64,000 nt of DNA from Collinsella sp. TF08-11AT (GTDB lineage: Bacteria; Actinomycetota; Coriobacteriia; Coriobacteriales; Coriobacteriaceae), in assembly GCF_003437035.1 (NCBI RefSeq), contig NZ_QSRL01000001.1, positions 372,001-436,000 on the forward strand, given 5' to 3'. The position numbers and the translations under genes are program-made. Numbering within the stretch: position 1 is the stretch's first letter; each line of letters opens with the position of its first letter. Of this stretch, positions 24,853 through 34,600 are shown piece by piece. The notes under the pieces were generated by a model that ran no database searches, was not told where the DNA came from, and worked only from the letters and a program-made list of their open reading frames with translations.

Positions 24853-27800
24853 CTACTTAGCCTTGCTGCGACGATGGAAGAAAGCGCCGATCGCGGCGAT
24901 GATGGCGCCAAGACCACCGACGGTCGCGACGGTCGCCGCCGTCTGGTCTCCGGTATTGGGAATCGCCGAACCGTTCTTCTTGCTGCCCTGGGCCTTGTCG
25001 CCTGCGGGCTTGCCCGCCTGGTTGCCGCCGTTCGAGCCATTGCCGGAACCCTGGTTGCCCGAGCCGCCCTGGTTGCCGGAATCGGCATCCTTGAGGCTCT
25101 CAATGGCCAGCTTGAGCTGGCCATAGGCCGCCTGGATCTGGGTGTCGGAAGCATCCTCATCACCCAAGACGTCCTCGGCGTAGGTAATGGCATCCGTCAG
25201 GGCCTTGACAGACTCGGCCGTCTTGCCCCTGGTGTCAGTCTCCTTCGCCTGCTTGACCAGAGCCTTGAGCTGCTTCTTAGTCGGATTCTCGACCGGGGCC
25301 ACCGGGGTCTTCTCGAGCGCGCCGCGGGCGCTCTCGAGCGCCCTGAGCGCCTGGTCGACCTCGTCCTGCGTGGCGTTCTCGTCACTCAAGATGGCGCGGG
25401 CGCTCGCCAGGGCGTTCTCGAGCGCCGTCCAGGAGGCCTCGGTGTAGTCACCGGCCTTGAGGTCGCCGGCAGCAACCTCGGCATCAACCTTTTCGATCGC
25501 GGTAGCGAGATCATCCTTCGCCACCGGATCGGGGACGGCCGTACCGTAGAACTTGAGCTCCGCCATGCTGCAGTAGGCATCAACGTCGCCACCGCCGGCG
25601 TGAATCACCTTGACGGTCACGTAGCGACCGCGCGCGGCGCCAAAGCTCATCTGCTTCCAGTCGCCACGGTCGGTGAGCACGCGGCCGTCGTTGTCGAAGG
25701 CGAACGTACCCATCGACGCGGCGGTGCCCATCTCATAACCGTCGGCAGTGTCGGAGACCAGTATCTCGGCCTCGAAGATATCGCCGTTAGTGCCGCCGTC
25801 CTGGCGCGGCAGGAATGTAACGTCGGTGAGATCGTAGTCGCGGCCCAGGTCGACACTCAGATACTGGGGCATACCGGTCCCATGGGCCCAGTCGCTGTGC
25901 CAAAGCGTCCGCTCGTCGCCGTCGAGAGCGTTGACGGCGTTGCTGCCCTCGTAGTCGGCCTCACTCGAGAAGTCGGCCACCTTGACGTTCTTGCGGTTCT
26001 CGGGCGTGTTGATGAGGATCTTCTCATCGACAGGGCGCATCTTGAGGCCGTCGATTGCCTTCTCGATCTTGGCAGTGGCGTCTGCGACATCCTTCTTGCT
26101 ATAGCTGCCCTGGCCGCTGTCGAGGAGCTTCCGAGCCGCCTCGACCGCAGTGGTGAGAGCTGCATAGGAATCCTTGGTGTAGACGGACTCGCTGTAGCCC
26201 GCGGCCTTGGAAAGCGCTGCCACGAGCGCAGAGGTATCGACACCAGCCTTGACCTCGACCTCATAGGATGCGGTCTTGGAGGGGTCGAGTACCGACGCCA
26301 CCGTGATCTTTGCCTTGCCGGCCTTGTTGGCACGCAGGTAGTAGCTCACGCTATCGCCAGCCTGAACAGCGGAGACGCTTACCACAGAGGGGTCGGAGCT
26401 CTCGACCGTCACATAGGGGTAGCCAGCGCTCTCAGGCGTAGCCTTGGCGTCGACGGGCGTAATGTCGCCTTCAAAGAACTCGGTCTGGTTCTTGCCTAGC
26501 TCGACACCCTCGATGGCCTCGACACCCTGCGTGTAGTTGAAGTTGACCTCACGCAGTGTGAGCATCTGGTCACCCGATGCCTCAAGCGGCGTGACCTCGA
26601 CCTTGGTCGCCTTCTTGCCCTTGTTCTCGGCAGAGAGGTCAAAGGCGTAGCGAGCCAGGAAGGAATCGTACTCCCCGCCCGCGAACTCTTGGATCGAGCC
26701 ATCCTCGAACGTCACGACGGCCTTGATCTTCTGTACGGTTCCGTTGCCGCCGTTGCGGTTAACGACCTCGACGCTATCGAGTTTCGACGGCGTCTTAAAT
26801 GCGAATGTCATCGTGGTGGGAAGCTTCACGTAACTCGGTAGCTTACCCTCGCTGTCCCAGTTGCCACTCCAGTTCCACAGGAACTCAAAGCCGTTGTCGC
26901 CCTCGTTATTATCGAACAGCGCGTTATAGCTCTTCTGCTGGATAAGTTTCTCGACGTTGGTCCCGTCGTCGGTCGTGAGCTCATCGTTGGTCATCGTGAT
27001 GTTGAAGGCATCCTGGGCGTACTCGGCGACCGTTGGCTGAGGAACGTCCGGCATCGTCACCGTGCCGTCGCTCGCAAACTCAAGTGCGTCGCATGCCGGG
27101 CCGATAAGCCAAGATGTCGAGGGCAGTTCGACCTTTCCGGCGGTCTTGGCCTTGAGCTTGAAACTCGCCACCGCGCCAGTACCGTTGTAGAGCTTGCCAT
27201 CGCCGCGGTTGGCAAAGGCGAGATTGATAGTCTGCGTTCCGTCCACGAACTGGACCTTCTCGCGAGACAGGTTCTCCATGCCGGCAGTCGAGCCGTCCTG
27301 CGCGATGCTCTCGGACACAAACTCGAACTGGTCGCTCTTGAAGTTGACGAGGGCGCCCAGGGCGTTGACGTTCTTGGCGTCGGCCGCATAGACATCAACG
27401 GTGATCTCATCACCGGCCTCGACCTCGGTCTTGCTCGGAATCACCGCGAGCGAACCTGCGACCTTGCCCTTTTGTTTAGTGCCGCCGTCAAGACCCGCCA
27501 TGGTGAACGAGTAATCGTAGACGTCGTAAACGCCGTTATCGTTGAGGTCGGCGAAGTGGTCGCGGATCTGCGAACCGAACGTCGGGGTATCGGGCTCGCG
27601 ATTCTCGAGGCCCAGATAGTTCTTCATGTTGGAGTAGTCTCCGTCGGAGATCGTGGCCTTGTTGAGGTTGGAGCCCACGGCGAAGCCATCCGTGCCGTCG
27701 GTCTTGTAGATGGCAATCTCGGACGCGGAGAAGAAATTGCCGACCGAGGCGAGCGGTGTCATGCGCACGTAACGGGCGGCCACGGTGCCGTCAAACGCTA

Positions 27801-30800
27801 CCGTCTTACAATCAGCGGAACGTGCCCAATCGACCTCCTGGCTCGTCCAGTGGACGCCATCGAGACTCGTCTCAACACGCATCTTGGTCACGGTGCCGTT
27901 GCCGGCGTCATCGCGCGGATAGTACTCGAGCTTATCGAGCTTGTAAGCGCGTCCATAGTCAACGGTAAGCGCCTTGCCCAGATCGTTGCCACCGGAGTGG
28001 AAACCGCCGTCGCCCGACTGGAACTCATGGTCGAAGGCGAGCTCGGCCTTATGGCTGCCGTAAAGTGAGCCCTCCCAGGTGATTTCCTCGGCGTCGGGGA
28101 CGTTCCGCCACGGATCGAGTGCGGAGTTCGCCTCGAGCACATCGCTCCAGGCGGAGTAACCTTCGGCGTTGCGCGAACGAATCTGGTAGGTGTGCTTGCT
28201 ATTGTAGGCGAGGTCGGTGTGCGTGAACTCGGCCGCATCACCCACGGCAAACACAGTGCCGTCGACCTTAAGGTCGTAGGAGGTAGCACCATCGACCTTT
28301 CCCCAGGTGAGCTTGATGCTCGTTGGGGTCGTGGCGTCCTCGGGGGCAGCAAGGTTCGTGGGTGCGGAGAGGCTCTCGTTGAGGCGATCGGCTGTGAGCG
28401 TGGCGTCGGCGTTCACGAAACCGCCCAGCTCGAGCGTCTGCGCCGCCGCAGCAACATCGGTCTTCGCGAACTTGACGTAGACCTTGGGGTTCGTGGTGAT
28501 CTTGGTGTTGTTAAAGCTCTCGCCCCGCTCGGCCTCGGTGCCGTCCACATCGCTGCCGTAGTGGTTGAGGTTAGGGGTCTCGCTGTAGAAGTAGACCGCC
28601 TGGCCGGCCTCGGGGGTCGCGGTGTCAAAGGTCTCCTGCGAGTCGACCTCAACCACGTTGAGCGCGGATCCGCCGTTCTTGGCGACGACGCTCATGGGCT
28701 TGGCGGACACGTTGGCCACGAAGGTCGTGGTGCGATTGGAGTCGTAGCCGTTGTAGCCACCCTGCGAGGCTTCGGCGGTAAAGGTCGCGGTGCCGCCTGC
28801 GGCCTTGGATCTGTAGACGGTGCTCACATGCTCACCGTAGGAGATATTGTCGATCGTACCGTAGGAATCGTCCTCAGTCGTGTTGTTCTCGATGGAGGAG
28901 CCGTCGTCCTCGTACTGCGTAAAGGTGCCGTCGCCCTCGGTGGCGAAGAACTCGACGATACGCTGGCTGCGGTCGGTACCCTTGGTGTTGGTGTCGCTCA
29001 CGGCCTCGGGGTTGTTGTTCTCGGCGTACATCGGCACGATAGCGTTGGCCTTCACAAACAGCGGCAGCTTCCAAAGCGGAGCCTCGTAGTTGTTGAGAAC
29101 CTGGCCGCCGCGATACTGCTTACCCGAGAAGTAATCGATCCAGATGGTGGGATTCTCGTCGGTGCCGTAGTTGGGGAGGTAAATCCCATTGCGAATGTCG
29201 TTGCCGTTCTCGTCTGCCTGGGTATCCTGATACACCGGTGCCACTAGGAAGTTCTCACCGAACATATACTGGTACTGCGTCGAAGTGCTTGCGGCGTACT
29301 CGGAGTTGTCGGAAAGCAGCATGGCGCGGATCATGGGCAGGCCGGCATCGCCGTTACCCGTGTCGATGTTGGCCGCCGAGGCCGCGCTCGTGTAGATATA
29401 GGGCATGAGCTGCGCCTTGAGCTTGAGGTAGAAGCGCGAGATGCCTGTGTAGGGATCGCCGTGCGTCATGGGCGATTTACGGTAGGTGCCCCAACCGTCC
29501 ATGTCGAGCATAGAGGGCGTGAACGTCTTCCACTGGTAGTCACGCGCAGAGATGATGGGGTCGCCGCCAAAAATGCCATCCATGTCGGAGCCGATGTTGG
29601 GGTTGCCCGAAAGACTCTGACCGATATACGTGGGGATATGGAAGCGAATGTACTCCCAGTTACCGCCATACTGGTCGCCGGTCCAAATGCCACCAAAGCG
29701 CTGCGTGCCGGCCCAACCATCGAGCGTGATGATGTTGGGGCGCTTGTTAGCGCCGGTCGTCACCGCGTCATAAGCTGTCTTGATGCCATTAAGACCAAAG
29801 GAGTAGCCAGATCCAACCCAGGCAACGTCGGTCTTAAGGGTAGTGATGCCTCCCGTCTTGACCTCGGCGTCGAAGTCGCGAAGCAGATGCCACGGGGTCT
29901 CAGGGTTGCTGTCGGGCTCAAGGTTGGACTGGGTCCACAAGCCCGTGCTCACACCCTTTGAGTTGGCATACTCGGTGAACTTCTTAAGGTTGTCGACGTT
30001 GGCACGCACAGCGTTAAGACGGTCGGCCGAGCTCGCTCCGTCGGAGTTGACGCCGCCGGTCTTGTAGTAACCGTTCTGGCCATAGCCGGCGCCGTAACCG
30101 TCGTTCGGCAGGAACCAGCCGAGCGGCATGTCGTTGTCCTCGTAGTCATCGATAACCTGACGAGCAGAGAACTGGCGGTCGAAATCGGTCGCTTTCATGT
30201 TCTCGGTATCAACCGTAGGGCCCTCACCGTTGAGCGTCTCGGCCGCAAGTGTGCCGTCGAGCTTGTAGCCCGTCGACATGCCAGACTCGTACTTAACGTC
30301 GCCCTTCTCGCTCGAGGACTTGCTGCCCTTGGTCTCCCACTTCTTTTGACCCGAGGTCGTTGACCAGCCATCACGGTTATAGGCATTAAGATGACCAAGG
30401 TAGAACCCGTACTCGGGCAGCAGTACCGGGTTACCGGTCACCTTGTAGTAGTCCTGCAGCATCTCAGTTGCCACGTTCGAAGCTCCCTCGTTGGTCGCCA
30501 CGAAGTAGTAGGCATCAAACTCATTCTCGCTGTGCAAAGTCGTGACCGTCGATGAGTCCGTGGAACCGAAGTCGTAGGAACCCTCTGCAAACGTGTTTCG
30601 GAGCACGCCGTAGCCGTCACTCGTCCAATAAAACGGGTTGGGCGAGGCAACGCCGCCATCGGTCCAGTTGTTCGTGTTGGAGATGGCGATGGTCTGGTTG
30701 GTGTGCAGGAAGCGTCCGTTCTGGGTGCCGCCGCCAAAGAAGTTCTCGGACTTCTCCTTGGCGAGCGTCTGGACGGTACCCTTCTTATCAAGGTCGAGGG

Positions 30801-31266
30801 ACGCGGACTCGGAAACCACGACACGGTCGCCTGACTTGATACTCATCTTGCCAGTCGCCTTGTCCAGGATCACGGTCGCCTTTCCGCCGGTGATCTCGAT
30901 AGTGTCGCCCTTGTCGGCAACCGTCGCACTCGGCTTGCTGTAGGTGTCCGAGGTATCGGGCTGAGCCTGGATTTTAGCCGTGTGGGACTTACTGCGCGGT
31001 GTGGCGTAATCGGAAAACTCACCCTTGGGGTCGACGTTATAACGGAAAATACCGTCCTCGAGGAACGTAATACGGCCCTTGATGCCGTCAGCGAAATCGA
31101 TGTCGACGACATTCGAGGCAGACTGGGACACGGTCGCTGAGTCGACGCCCTTGAGTGGCGTGGCAATCGCCTGTTGGGGGTTGGCAAACACGAGCGTCGC
31201 TGCAGTGGCAACGAGGACCGCGCTTCCCTTCACCCACCGTTTCGTAAAAATGGAATTCCTGCGCAC
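24853..31266 (-). CDS. Giant cell-wall-anchored GH31 glycosidase (possible alpha-N-acetylgalactosaminidase)
   Basis: 2137 residues. GTG 31266 follows AAGGAGA; signal peptide to ~35 (PQQAIA). The GH31 catalytic region has LKTDVAWVGSG with Asp480 as likely nucleophile and GGIWTGDQYGG with Asp531 as acid/base. Then fibronectin-III (~967-1045), F5/8-type C/CBM32-like (~1058-1190), dockerin-like DLNDNGVYDVYDY (~1240), cohesin-like (~1268-1400), a second carbohydrate-binding-like domain (~1440-1575), an Ig-like domain, FIVAR, another F5/8C (~1755-1908), two more FIVAR domains, a Gly/Asn-rich spacer, and IPNTG (~2101) with a membrane helix and RRSKAK. This architecture and the active-site sequence recall mucin-acting GH31 enzymes of Bifidobacterium and Clostridium; subfamily is inferred. 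A MarR gene lies upstream. Confidence 0.9.
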   Translation of the reverse strand: MRRNSIFTKRWVKGSAVLVATAATLVFANPQQAIATPLKGVDSATVSQSASNVVDIDFADGIKGRITFLEDGIFRYNVDPKGEFSDYATPRSKSHTAKIQAQPDTSDTYSKPSATVADKGDTIEITGGKATVILDKATGKMSIKSGDRVVVSESASLDLDKKGTVQTLAKEKSENFFGGGTQNGRFLHTNQTIAISNTNNWTDGGVASPNPFYWTSDGYGVLRNTFAEGSYDFGSTDSSTVTTLHSENEFDAYYFVATNEGASNVATEMLQDYYKVTGNPVLLPEYGFYLGHLNAYNRDGWSTTSGQKKWETKGSKSSSEKGDVKYESGMSTGYKLDGTLAAETLNGEGPTVDTENMKATDFDRQFSARQVIDDYEDNDMPLGWFLPNDGYGAGYGQNGYYKTGGVNSDGASSADRLNAVRANVDNLKKFTEYANSKGVSTGLWTQSNLEPDSNPETPWHLLRDFDAEVKTGGITTLKTDVAWVGSGYSFGLNGIKTAYDAVTTGANKRPNIITLDGWAGTQRFGGIWTGDQYGGNWEYIRFHIPTYIGQSLSGNPNIGSDMDGIFGGDPIISARDYQWKTFTPSMLDMDGWGTYRKSPMTHGDPYTGISRFYLKLKAQLMPYIYTSAASAANIDTGNGDAGLPMIRAMLLSDNSEYAASTSTQYQYMFGENFLVAPVYQDTQADENGNDIRNGIYLPNYGTDENPTIWIDYFSGKQYRGGQVLNNYEAPLWKLPLFVKANAIVPMYAENNNPEAVSDTNTKGTDRSQRIVEFFATEGDGTFTQYEDDGSSIENNTTEDDSYGTIDNISYGEHVSTVYRSKAAGGTATFTAEASQGGYNGYDSNRTTTFVANVSAKPMSVVAKNGGSALNVVEVDSQETFDTATPEAGQAVYFYSETPNLNHYGSDVDGTEAERGESFNNTKITTNPKVYVKFAKTDVAAAAQTLELGGFVNADATLTADRLNESLSAPTNLAAPEDATTPTSIKLTWGKVDGATSYDLKVDGTVFAVGDAAEFTHTDLAYNSKHTYQIRSRNAEGYSAWSDVLEANSALDPWRNVPDAEEITWEGSLYGSHKAELAFDHEFQSGDGGFHSGGNDLGKALTVDYGRAYKLDKLEYYPRDDAGNGTVTKMRVETSLDGVHWTSQEVDWARSADCKTVAFDGTVAARYVRMTPLASVGNFFSASEIAIYKTDGTDGFAVGSNLNKATISDGDYSNMKNYLGLENREPDTPTFGSQIRDHFADLNDNGVYDVYDYSFTMAGLDGGTKQKGKVAGSLAVIPSKTEVEAGDEITVDVYAADAKNVNALGALVNFKSDQFEFVSESIAQDGSTAGMENLSREKVQFVDGTQTINLAFANRGDGKLYNGTGAVASFKLKAKTAGKVELPSTSWLIGPACDALEFASDGTVTMPDVPQPTVAEYAQDAFNITMTNDELTTDDGTNVEKLIQQKSYNALFDNNEGDNGFEFLWNWSGNWDSEGKLPSYVKLPTTMTFAFKTPSKLDSVEVVNRNGGNGTVQKIKAVVTFEDGSIQEFAGGEYDSFLARYAFDLSAENKGKKATKVEVTPLEASGDQMLTLREVNFNYTQGVEAIEGVELGKNQTEFFEGDITPVDAKATPESAGYPYVTVESSDPSVVSVSAVQAGDSVSYYLRANKAGKAKITVASVLDPSKTASYEVEVKAGVDTSALVAALSKAAGYSESVYTKDSYAALTTAVEAARKLLDSGQGSYSKKDVADATAKIEKAIDGLKMRPVDEKILINTPENRKNVKVADFSSEADYEGSNAVNALDGDERTLWHSDWAHGTGMPQYLSVDLGRDYDLTDVTFLPRQDGGTNGDIFEAEILVSDTADGYEMGTAASMGTFAFDNDGRVLTDRGDWKQMSFGAARGRYVTVKVIHAGGGDVDAYCSMAELKFYGTAVPDPVAKDDLATAIEKVDAEVAAGDLKAGDYTEASWTALENALASARAILSDENATQDEVDQALRALESARGALEKTPVAPVENPTKKQLKALVKQAKETDTRGKTAESVKALTDAITYAEDVLGDEDASDTQIQAAYGQLKLAIESLKDADSGNQGGSGNQGSGNGSNGGNQAGKPAGDKAQGSKKNGSAIPNTGDQTAATVATVGGLGAIIAAIGAFFHRRSKAK

Positions 31267-31516
31267 CTGGTCTCCTTTCTTCCGAGATGCTGAGGTGCCG
31301 AGGACGCCCCCCGGCAGCATGGGAAAACGTATCAAACGGGGATGTTCGGTACATTCCGCACAATGGGGCCACCCGTTACCAAGGGGCCAACTGGTAGTAA
31401 CCAGATAGCCACCTACTAGGTCATATCAATATATGGGAGCACTTGCGCAACCAAGTTCGGAAGTCCACCAGCGGCAGTAAAATGAGCGTCAACGGCAAGG
31501 TGGGCTTAATAAGCCA

Positions 31517-31528
31517 TACCAATTGGTT
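31517..31528. promoter_or_regulatory. Candidate operator TACCAATTGGTT upstream of the GH31 gene
   Basis: The core ACCAATTGGT is a perfect 10-bp palindrome ~250 bp before the GH31 start. Half-sites ATACCA and TGGTAT occur nearby (31539-31545, 31570-31590). A similar site, ATACCAGTTGGTAT, lies at 63671-63684 before the pilus operon. MarR proteins bind such palindromes; assignment to the adjacent MarR is inference. Confidence 0.35.
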
Positions 31529-31595
31529 CTTCAGTCAAATACCAATCTAGCAAAAATGTACTGTTTATCTGGTATTACACAGACCATACCTTTCC

Positions 31596-31629
31596 CTCGG
31601 GAACTGGGCTTCGCGAAGTTTCCCGAGAG
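31596..31629 (+). repeat. Hairpin repeat with GGGCTTCGCGAAG loop, copy 1
   Basis: CTCGGGAA/TTCCCGAG stem around ACTGGGCTTCGCGAAGT. The same loop with different stem bases occurs on the minus strand inside 36786-36925. Confidence 0.7.
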
Positions 31630-31776
31630 AAAAGCTCGACCGCCGCCCTGCGACCTACCGGAGATTGCTATGCCGTACGTTGGCTGATTTGGTTTGGAAT
31701 GAGATGCTGACGGTAGTCAATGGGCACAACTGTCCCGGGTGCATTTCAAGATGCACCTAAATGTCTGCCTTCATCC

Positions 31777-32253
31777 TTATAGATTGTCCAGGTAGTCGTC
31801 GGCATCATAGGTAAGGCTGTAGGCTTTATTCAGGATGCGCACGAGCTCCTGAGCATCGTGTTCGCCGAGCGCTGAGAGCTGCTTCGAGAGCGATGCCACA
31901 CTCTCGGCATTTTTTTTCGCCGCGAAATCACGGCCTTCCTCGGTAATGCTCACCAGCACACGCCGACGATCGTTTGGATCGGTCCTGCGCTGAACGTAAC
32001 CCTTGCTCTCGAGTGAATCCAAGATATGCGACATGCGCGCACGGGAGAATTTCAGCTTCTTGGCAATCTCGGAGGGAATAACATCACCGTCAATACCCGA
32101 TAGATACTGTAAAACCGGTGCCTCGCCCACACTGGCGCCGCCGGCAGCACTCAAGGATCCCTTGGCAAGGGAACGTGAGTACACAATCAGTTTTCGAGCG
32201 ACGTCATCGTAATCCACTGGGGATATTGTCCTTTGCAACTCTAGAAGGGCCAT
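31777..32253 (-). CDS. MarR-family transcriptional regulator
   Basis: 158 residues, predicted cytoplasmic winged-helix dimer. The DNA-binding region is IPSEIAKKLKFSRARMSHILDSLESKGYVQRRTDPNDRRRVLVSITEEG (~60-108, with the wing DPNDRRR). The N- and C-terminal helices form the dimer part. The start ATG has a weak ribosome binding site. It is upstream of and codirectional with the GH31 gene, with 510 bp between, and may regulate it (inference from proximity and the palindromes in between). Effector unknown. Confidence 0.9.
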   Translation of the reverse strand: MALLELQRTISPVDYDDVARKLIVYSRSLAKGSLSAAGGASVGEAPVLQYLSGIDGDVIPSEIAKKLKFSRARMSHILDSLESKGYVQRRTDPNDRRRVLVSITEEGRDFAAKKNAESVASLSKQLSALGEHDAQELVRILNKAYSLTYDADDYLDNL

Positions 32254-32321
32254 AAAACCGTCATTTGCCGTACATTAGTTAACATTCGCAACAATTATTT
32301 ATGATACCCCAACGCGGAAGT

Positions 32322-32648
32322 CTATTGCTCGTCCTTCTTGCGTCGCATAAGCTCCTCAACGTCGATACCCGCGGCCTCGAGCATACGCTCAACATTCTTT
32401 TTGGCGTTGGTCGTGCCAACCTTAAGCACAATCGAAAGCGGAGTGCCCACCACCAAGCATACGATGCCCGCGGGGACGCCCCAGCCGGGGCCGCCCTGCA
32501 TACCCCACATCCCCACCAAAAAGCCAATAGCCACGAGCGAATAGCCCAGACGCAGCCAAACGTTGAGCCGCTGAATAGCATCGGTCTGCATCTTTGCCTC
32601 GCGGATCAAGTCGTCGCGCGAAAGGTCGTGTCCGTGTTTCTCGTGCAT
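32322..32648 (-). CDS. Small membrane protein of unknown function (two TM helices)
   Basis: 108 residues. A charged N terminus (HEKHGHDLSRDDLIREAK) precedes two hydrophobic segments (LGYSLVAIGFLVGMWGM; WGVPAGIVCLVVGTPLSIVL) and a basic C-terminal tail with a coiled look (NAKKNVERMLEAAGIDVEELMRRKK). AGGAGG precedes the ATG. I do not recognise a family. The gene stands alone between the PTS operon terminator and the MarR gene. Confidence 0.75.
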   Translation of the reverse strand: MHEKHGHDLSRDDLIREAKMQTDAIQRLNVWLRLGYSLVAIGFLVGMWGMQGGPGWGVPAGIVCLVVGTPLSIVLKVGTTNAKKNVERMLEAAGIDVEELMRRKKDEQ

Positions 32649-32792
32649 ATGGGTCCTCCTCGTGCAAAGCGTGCATCATGTGCAAGAACATCGTTTTTCG
32701 AATACGTCATCTTTCAAGAGCAATATAGCGGGTGTCGTGTAGGCGATGGAGGTCGCTGGCCATATTGCCCTTGAAGGGCGGCGCAAAATCAG

Positions 32793-32822
32793 AAGGCCGT
32801 GCGGTTGAGGCCGCACGGCCTT
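32793..32822 (-). terminator. Terminator of the mannose-family PTS operon
   Basis: AAGGCCGTGCGG/CCGCACGGCCTT, a 12-bp perfect stem 23 bp past the IID stop. The T-run on the minus strand is short (CTGATTTTG). Confidence 0.75.
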
Positions 32823-32844
32823 ACAGGGGGCCAGGGGATGATGA

Positions 32845-33672
32845 CTAGTAGCTCAGTGCCGGGTCGAAGAAGCCAATAACAACGCCCACGAATGCGATCA
32901 CGACGAGAATCAGCATCATAACGATGGGGTTGACCTTCTTCTTGGTCATCATGTACCAGCAGAAGATGATGAAGACCATCGGCAGCAGGTGCGGATAGAT
33001 GCCATCGAGAGTGTCCTGGAACTTACCGCCGCCGGGCAGCACCAGGTTGGGGCTGCAGGTGATGGAGACCCAGGTAGCACCGACTGCACCGATGACCATG
33101 GTACCGACCATCACGATGGAATCGCGAAGAGCCTTTGCCTTGGGGCCGACCAGTGCCTCAACCGCCTTGCCGCCGAGCTCATAGCCCTGGTTGTAGGCAA
33201 AGCGCATGCCGAGGTACATGAGCAGGTTCCACACGACGATATAGAAGATAGCGCCGAGCGGGGAGCCGCCGGTCGAGAGACCGAGGGCGATACCGAGCAG
33301 GATCGGGATCAGGGTACCGACGATCAGCGAGTCGCCAAGGCCGGCGAGCGGGCCCATGAGGCCGGCGCGGATGCCGTTGATGGCGTCGTCGTCGATGGCC
33401 TCGCCGTTTGCGCGAGCCTCCTCGAGGCCGGCGGTGACGCCGACAATCATGGTGCCGATCTGCGGCTCGGTGTTGAAGAACGCGGAGTAGGTCTGGAGGG
33501 CCTGCTTCTGCTCCTCGGGCGTGTCGTAGAGCTCCTCGACGATCGGAAGCATGGCGCACAGGTAACCGAAGGTCTGCATGTGCTCCTGCGAGAAGCAAGT
33601 CAGGTTGCCATAGGACCAGTTGCGGAACGACTTGGCAAGCGTTTTCTTAGAGAGTTTCTTCTTCTCTGCCAT
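32845..33672 (-). CDS. PTS system mannose/fructose/sorbose family IID subunit
   Basis: 275 residues, membrane component of the sugar permease. FRNWSYGNLTCFSQEHMQTFGYLCAMLPIVEELY near the N terminus, GLMGPLAGLGDSLIVGTLIPILLGIALGLS (~107-136), GMRFAYNQGYELGGKAVE and a C-terminal hydrophobic segment are hallmarks of ManZ-type proteins. Its ATG overlaps the stop of the IIC gene by one base (TAATG). Last gene of the IIA-IIB-IIC-IID operon. The sugar cannot be told from sequence; mannose, fructose, sorbose or amino sugars are possible. Confidence 0.95.
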   Translation of the reverse strand: MAEKKKLSKKTLAKSFRNWSYGNLTCFSQEHMQTFGYLCAMLPIVEELYDTPEEQKQALQTYSAFFNTEPQIGTMIVGVTAGLEEARANGEAIDDDAINGIRAGLMGPLAGLGDSLIVGTLIPILLGIALGLSTGGSPLGAIFYIVVWNLLMYLGMRFAYNQGYELGGKAVEALVGPKAKALRDSIVMVGTMVIGAVGATWVSITCSPNLVLPGGGKFQDTLDGIYPHLLPMVFIIFCWYMMTKKKVNPIVMMLILVVIAFVGVVIGFFDPALSY

Positions 33673-34529
33673 TAGATGTCCTCCTCTTCCTCATCATCGG
33701 AGCCCGAGGCGATAGCTGCCTTGGGAGCGTTTGCGAGGTCGATCTTGAGCGAAGCGATCTCATAGTTGATCAGGGCGAAGAAGCAGCCGATGCCGGCGGC
33801 GGCAATCAGGTTGCATCCCATGACAGCGGACAGGGTGAAGCCGAAGAAGAACGTGAGGAAGTCCGTCGGCTTGGAGATGACCTGCTTGAGCAGGATGGCG
33901 ATACCGACGGTAGGCAGCAGCGAGCCGACGGTGAACAGCGTCTTCATCGCGATGCCGTCCATGGGCATGTAGGTCTTCATGAGGTCGACCATGGCGGTGC
34001 CGCCCATGGTGATGATGAACGTCGGGAGGAACGAGCAGACGATGTGACCAATCCAAGGCAGAACGTTGTTGACCAGGTAGAGCTTGTGGAGATCGCCCTT
34101 CTCGAGCCACTTCCACCCCATGCCCTGCCACACCAGGTTGATGGTGGCGGTGCCATAGAAGAGCACAGTGCCGAGCGTGCCGACGGCGGCACCGAGGGAT
34201 GCGGCCATGCCGGCAGCCTCAGCGGAGGCGGGATCGATGCCCGAGTTCTTGATGGCGAGGATCGCCAGCGGGATGCCGATATAGGACACGGCGCGGACGT
34301 CGGCGGAGACGGTTCCGCCGGGGGTCACGAGAGCGATGTAGACAACCTGGATGGCAGCGCCGACGAGGATGCCCGTCTGCATATCGCCCATGATGATGCC
34401 GACGATGAGGCCGGCGACCAGAGGACGACCCAGAGTGTAGTTGCCGATCGTCGTGCCGCCCATGCCAGGCAGTGATGCCAGGCAGGCGAACAGGCCGAAC
34501 AGCGCGGCTTGGAATGCATTGATTGCCAT
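33672..34529 (-). CDS. PTS system mannose/fructose/sorbose family IIC subunit
   Basis: 285 residues, polytopic sugar channel. PLVAGLIVGIIMGDMQTGILVGAAIQVVYIALVTPGGTVSADVRAV (~34-80) contains the family's conserved GxxxGDxxxG region. A further series of hydrophobic segments follows, ending in an acidic tail SGSDDEEEEDI. It partners with IID and receives phosphate via IIA and IIB encoded upstream. Located 71 bp after the IIB gene. Confidence 0.95.
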   Translation of the reverse strand: MAINAFQAALFGLFACLASLPGMGGTTIGNYTLGRPLVAGLIVGIIMGDMQTGILVGAAIQVVYIALVTPGGTVSADVRAVSYIGIPLAILAIKNSGIDPASAEAAGMAASLGAAVGTLGTVLFYGTATINLVWQGMGWKWLEKGDLHKLYLVNNVLPWIGHIVCSFLPTFIITMGGTAMVDLMKTYMPMDGIAMKTLFTVGSLLPTVGIAILLKQVISKPTDFLTFFFGFTLSAVMGCNLIAAAGIGCFFALINYEIASLKIDLANAPKAAIASGSDDEEEEDI

Positions 34530-34600
34530 GCTTTCCCCTTTCTTTATTCCTCAGCCCCTTTCCCCAGGGCTGTAGGTACCAAAATGCAGCTGGCGCCTAA

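Larger units (their letters stand above)
31267..31776. other. Intergenic region with the GH31 promoter area and palindromes
   Basis: 510 bp without a gene. It holds several TACCA/TGGTA half-sites, the palindrome at 31517-31528, a repeat hairpin at 31596-31629, and a small hairpin GGTGCAT/ATGCACC near 31738-31758 just past the MarR stop that may end that transcript. No clear -35/-10 pair could be fixed. Confidence 0.5.

Noticed and set aside
31897..31915. T8 run inside the MarR gene as a phase-variation tract.
   Set aside because: The frame is intact and the run is short; nothing supports switching.
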